NCBI RefSeq assembly: GCF_000150955.2
Contig: NC_011689.1
Location: 124,001 to 188,000 of the forward strand
Direction: 5' to 3'
DNA from: Phaeodactylum tricornutum CCAP 1055/1
Taxonomy: Eukaryota > Bacillariophyta > Bacillariophyceae > Surirellales > Neidiaceae
DNA: 64,000 nucleotides
Translations under genes and position numbers: made by a program
Shown here: positions 62,631 through 64,000 of the stretch, one piece after another
Position numbering within the stretch: position 1 is the stretch's first letter
Layout of the letters: every line of letters begins with the position of its first letter
Notes under the pieces: model-generated
Told to the model about the DNA's origin: nothing
What the model saw: only the letters and a program-made list of their open reading frames with translations
Databases searched by the model: none

Positions 62631-64000
62631 ATGCAAGTGCCCATGCCAGTCTCCGCATCCGGGGGATCGACTGCGGGTATCGCCGCAGAGCAAAGAGTCC
62701 GTCGCGAACACGCTCGATCCGTTGCTCGGTGTCCCCTTCCTCCGGCACCGCCGCCCTCGTCCGCGGGGACCGCAGTCACCGGCGCCGAAGGGAGTCTGGT
62801 ACTCTTCTACCAGTACCGGGAACCCCCGTGGACAGAATCGGAGCACAAAAAGGCTCTAAAAGAAGTCTTGCGTCTCGCCAGTCTCCACAACGTCCGAGGC
62901 CGGGGCCGAGTCGCTCCGGAAGGAGTGAATTGCACACTTTCCTGTGCCAGTCCCCAATCCCTGCGCGACTTTTGTCGAGCACTCCGCGATTGGGACGATC
63001 TCTTTCAAGAGACCGATTTCAAATTCACCGACCACGTGCCGCGGAGACAACTCTTCAAATCATTGTCCATCCGCAAAACCACCGAACTCGTCGCCTACGG
63101 ACTCGACCACGTGCACAAGGCTCCTTGCCTGTCCCGCTTTGCCGGACAGCACCTGGACGCCGACGCCTACCACGAGCTGTTGCAAGATCCGGATTCCGTC
63201 GTTATCGATGTCCGCAACGCCTACGAGACGGCGCTGGGACGGATGAACCCTCCACCCGACGGAGCCACCCTGCTGGATCCGCAAATGCGCAATTCCAGCG
63301 AATGGAGCGCTTGGTTGGCCGACCGCGACACGCAACAACGCTTGCACGGCAAAAAGGTACTCATGTACTGTACTGGAGGAATTCGATGTGAACGCGCCAC
63401 GGCCCTGTTGAACGAAATGTCCACCGTCAATACCGCCAACGACAATAAAGACAGCGGCAGCCCGATCGTGAAACCGCAAGGCGTGTACGAACTGCAGGGA
63501 GGTATTGAACGCTATTTGCAAACCTACCCGCAGGGTGGTTACTGGAAGGGTAAAAATTACCTCTTTGATCGTCGAATGGAACAGGTACCGGCAGAAAAAC
63601 CAATCGAACAGGTGGAAGCCGAAACCGATTCCTTGTGTTGCCAATGTCGACAGAAATGGACGCGGTACCGTGGACAGTACAAATGCGGTGTCGCTTGGTG
63701 TGCCGTACCAGTCATTGTCTGCGACGACTGTCAACAACAACACAAGCGATTTCCTAACGATGCGTCGTTGTTGGCGTCTTTGCGGTGCGAACTGTGCCGG
63801 ATTGGGTATCGCCCCCCATCGGTCAAGCCAGATTTGGTCCAACTCAAACAACGTGCCGAAGAAGCCTTACAAAGAAAACGCAACCACGACGATACCGAAT
63901 CTTGGACGGAACCTACAAAAAAAGCCAAGCCAAGCGCACACTCTTCTACGAAACCCAGTGGGATGCCTGCCACTGTAATTCCGAACCGTTTGTTCCTTTC
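62631..64000 (+). CDS. TrhO/TSTD2-like rhodanese protein, 3' end cut by the window
   Basis: The frame from the ATG at 62631 stays open to the window end (456 complete codons plus two bases), so it is truncated only by the window. The first about 55 residues are Ala/Pro-rich. Then come the TrhO hallmarks: LVLFYQYREPP, GRVAPEGVNCTLS, VVIDVRNAYE, and the active-site loop MYCTGGIRCERA with the catalytic Cys247; GGYWKGKNYLFDRRM follows. In bacteria TrhO (YceA) hydroxylates uridine 34 of tRNA; the animal relative is TSTD2. The C-terminal part has seven or more Cys in CxxC-like pairs (LCCQCR, KCGVAWC, VCDDC, RCELC), probably metal-binding. The stop codon lies beyond 64000. Another ATG at 62643 could be the start. 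Confidence 0.85.
   Translation, partial: MQVPMPVSASGGSTAGIAAEQRVRREHARSVARCPLPPAPPPSSAGTAVTGAEGSLVLFYQYREPPWTESEHKKALKEVLRLASLHNVRGRGRVAPEGVNCTLSCASPQSLRDFCRALRDWDDLFQETDFKFTDHVPRRQLFKSLSIRKTTELVAYGLDHVHKAPCLSRFAGQHLDADAYHELLQDPDSVVIDVRNAYETALGRMNPPPDGATLLDPQMRNSSEWSAWLADRDTQQRLHGKKVLMYCTGGIRCERATALLNEMSTVNTANDNKDSGSPIVKPQGVYELQGGIERYLQTYPQGGYWKGKNYLFDRRMEQVPAEKPIEQVEAETDSLCCQCRQKWTRYRGQYKCGVAWCAVPVIVCDDCQQQHKRFPNDASLLASLRCELCRIGYRPPSVKPDLVQLKQRAEEALQRKRNHDDTESWTEPTKKAKPSAHSSTKPSGMPATVIPNRLFL

Noticed and set aside
62566-62748. 60-codon minus-strand frame with a C-terminal hydrophobic helix
   Set aside because: It overlaps, antisense, the Ala/Pro-rich N-terminus of the TrhO-like gene, and its hydrophobic run follows from that composition.

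Overview
This is nuclear DNA of a eukaryotic microalga, most likely a pennate diatom such as Phaeodactylum tricornutum. The evidence is compact genes on both strands, few short introns (about 70-250 nt, GTANGT donors and CAG acceptors), signal-plus-transit N-termini of the kind that take proteins into a secondary plastid, and a mix of ordinary eukaryotic genes (Sm protein E, ribosomal protein eS26, V-ATPase subunit H, CHMP2, TMCO1) with stramenopile-type fusions. The species name is inference. The window holds about 28 protein genes, two DNA transposons, several tandem repeats and a 50-N assembly gap. I recognised no tRNA, rRNA or CRISPR array.

Layout. 0.6-5 kb: an eight-helix membrane protein, an Mcp1/succinate-dehydrogenase-like membrane protein and a probable thylakoid-lumen protein. 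6-15 kb: a giant Ser/Pro/Thr-rich armadillo protein, divergent from a terminal nucleotidyltransferase across a microsatellite-rich gap. 15-19 kb: two divergent glycosyltransferases. 19.4-26.1 kb: the most interesting locus. Two secreted enzymes are transcribed head to head and carry the same, apparently undescribed, 150-160-residue N-terminal module. One continues as an alliinase/TAA1-like PLP aminotransferase, the other as a flavin amine oxidase that ends in a Gly linker and a Hedgehog-type Hint (self-splicing) domain. 26-29 kb: ARMC6 and a plastid DUF1823 protein. 29-35 kb: a gene desert with a Mutator-like element (228-bp inverted repeats, 9-bp target duplication) and a smaller relative. 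35-48 kb: MORN protein, SmE, TMCO1, a Qc-SNARE with His at the zero layer, CCDC43, a plastid protein, MGST3 and unknowns. 48-58 kb: TBC Rab-GAP, V-ATPase H, a SET-domain protein with a membrane hairpin, GT31, eS26 (zinc cysteines lost) and CHMP2. 60-64 kb: an MDP-1/cold-shock/ASCH triple fusion, and a TrhO-like rhodanese gene cut by the window end.

How the genes work together. The 19-26 kb pair looks like a functional unit: a transaminase and an oxidative deaminase for amino acids or amines, both exported, both with the same leader module, and driven from one shared 1-kb region. Several genes serve the endomembrane and secretory system (TMCO1, SNARE, TBC GAP, V-ATPase H, CHMP2 and three Golgi-type glycosyltransferases), but they are interleaved with unrelated genes and show no operon-like order. 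A short motif, TTCACAGTCAA or its reverse complement, recurs just upstream of many starts and may be a core-promoter element.
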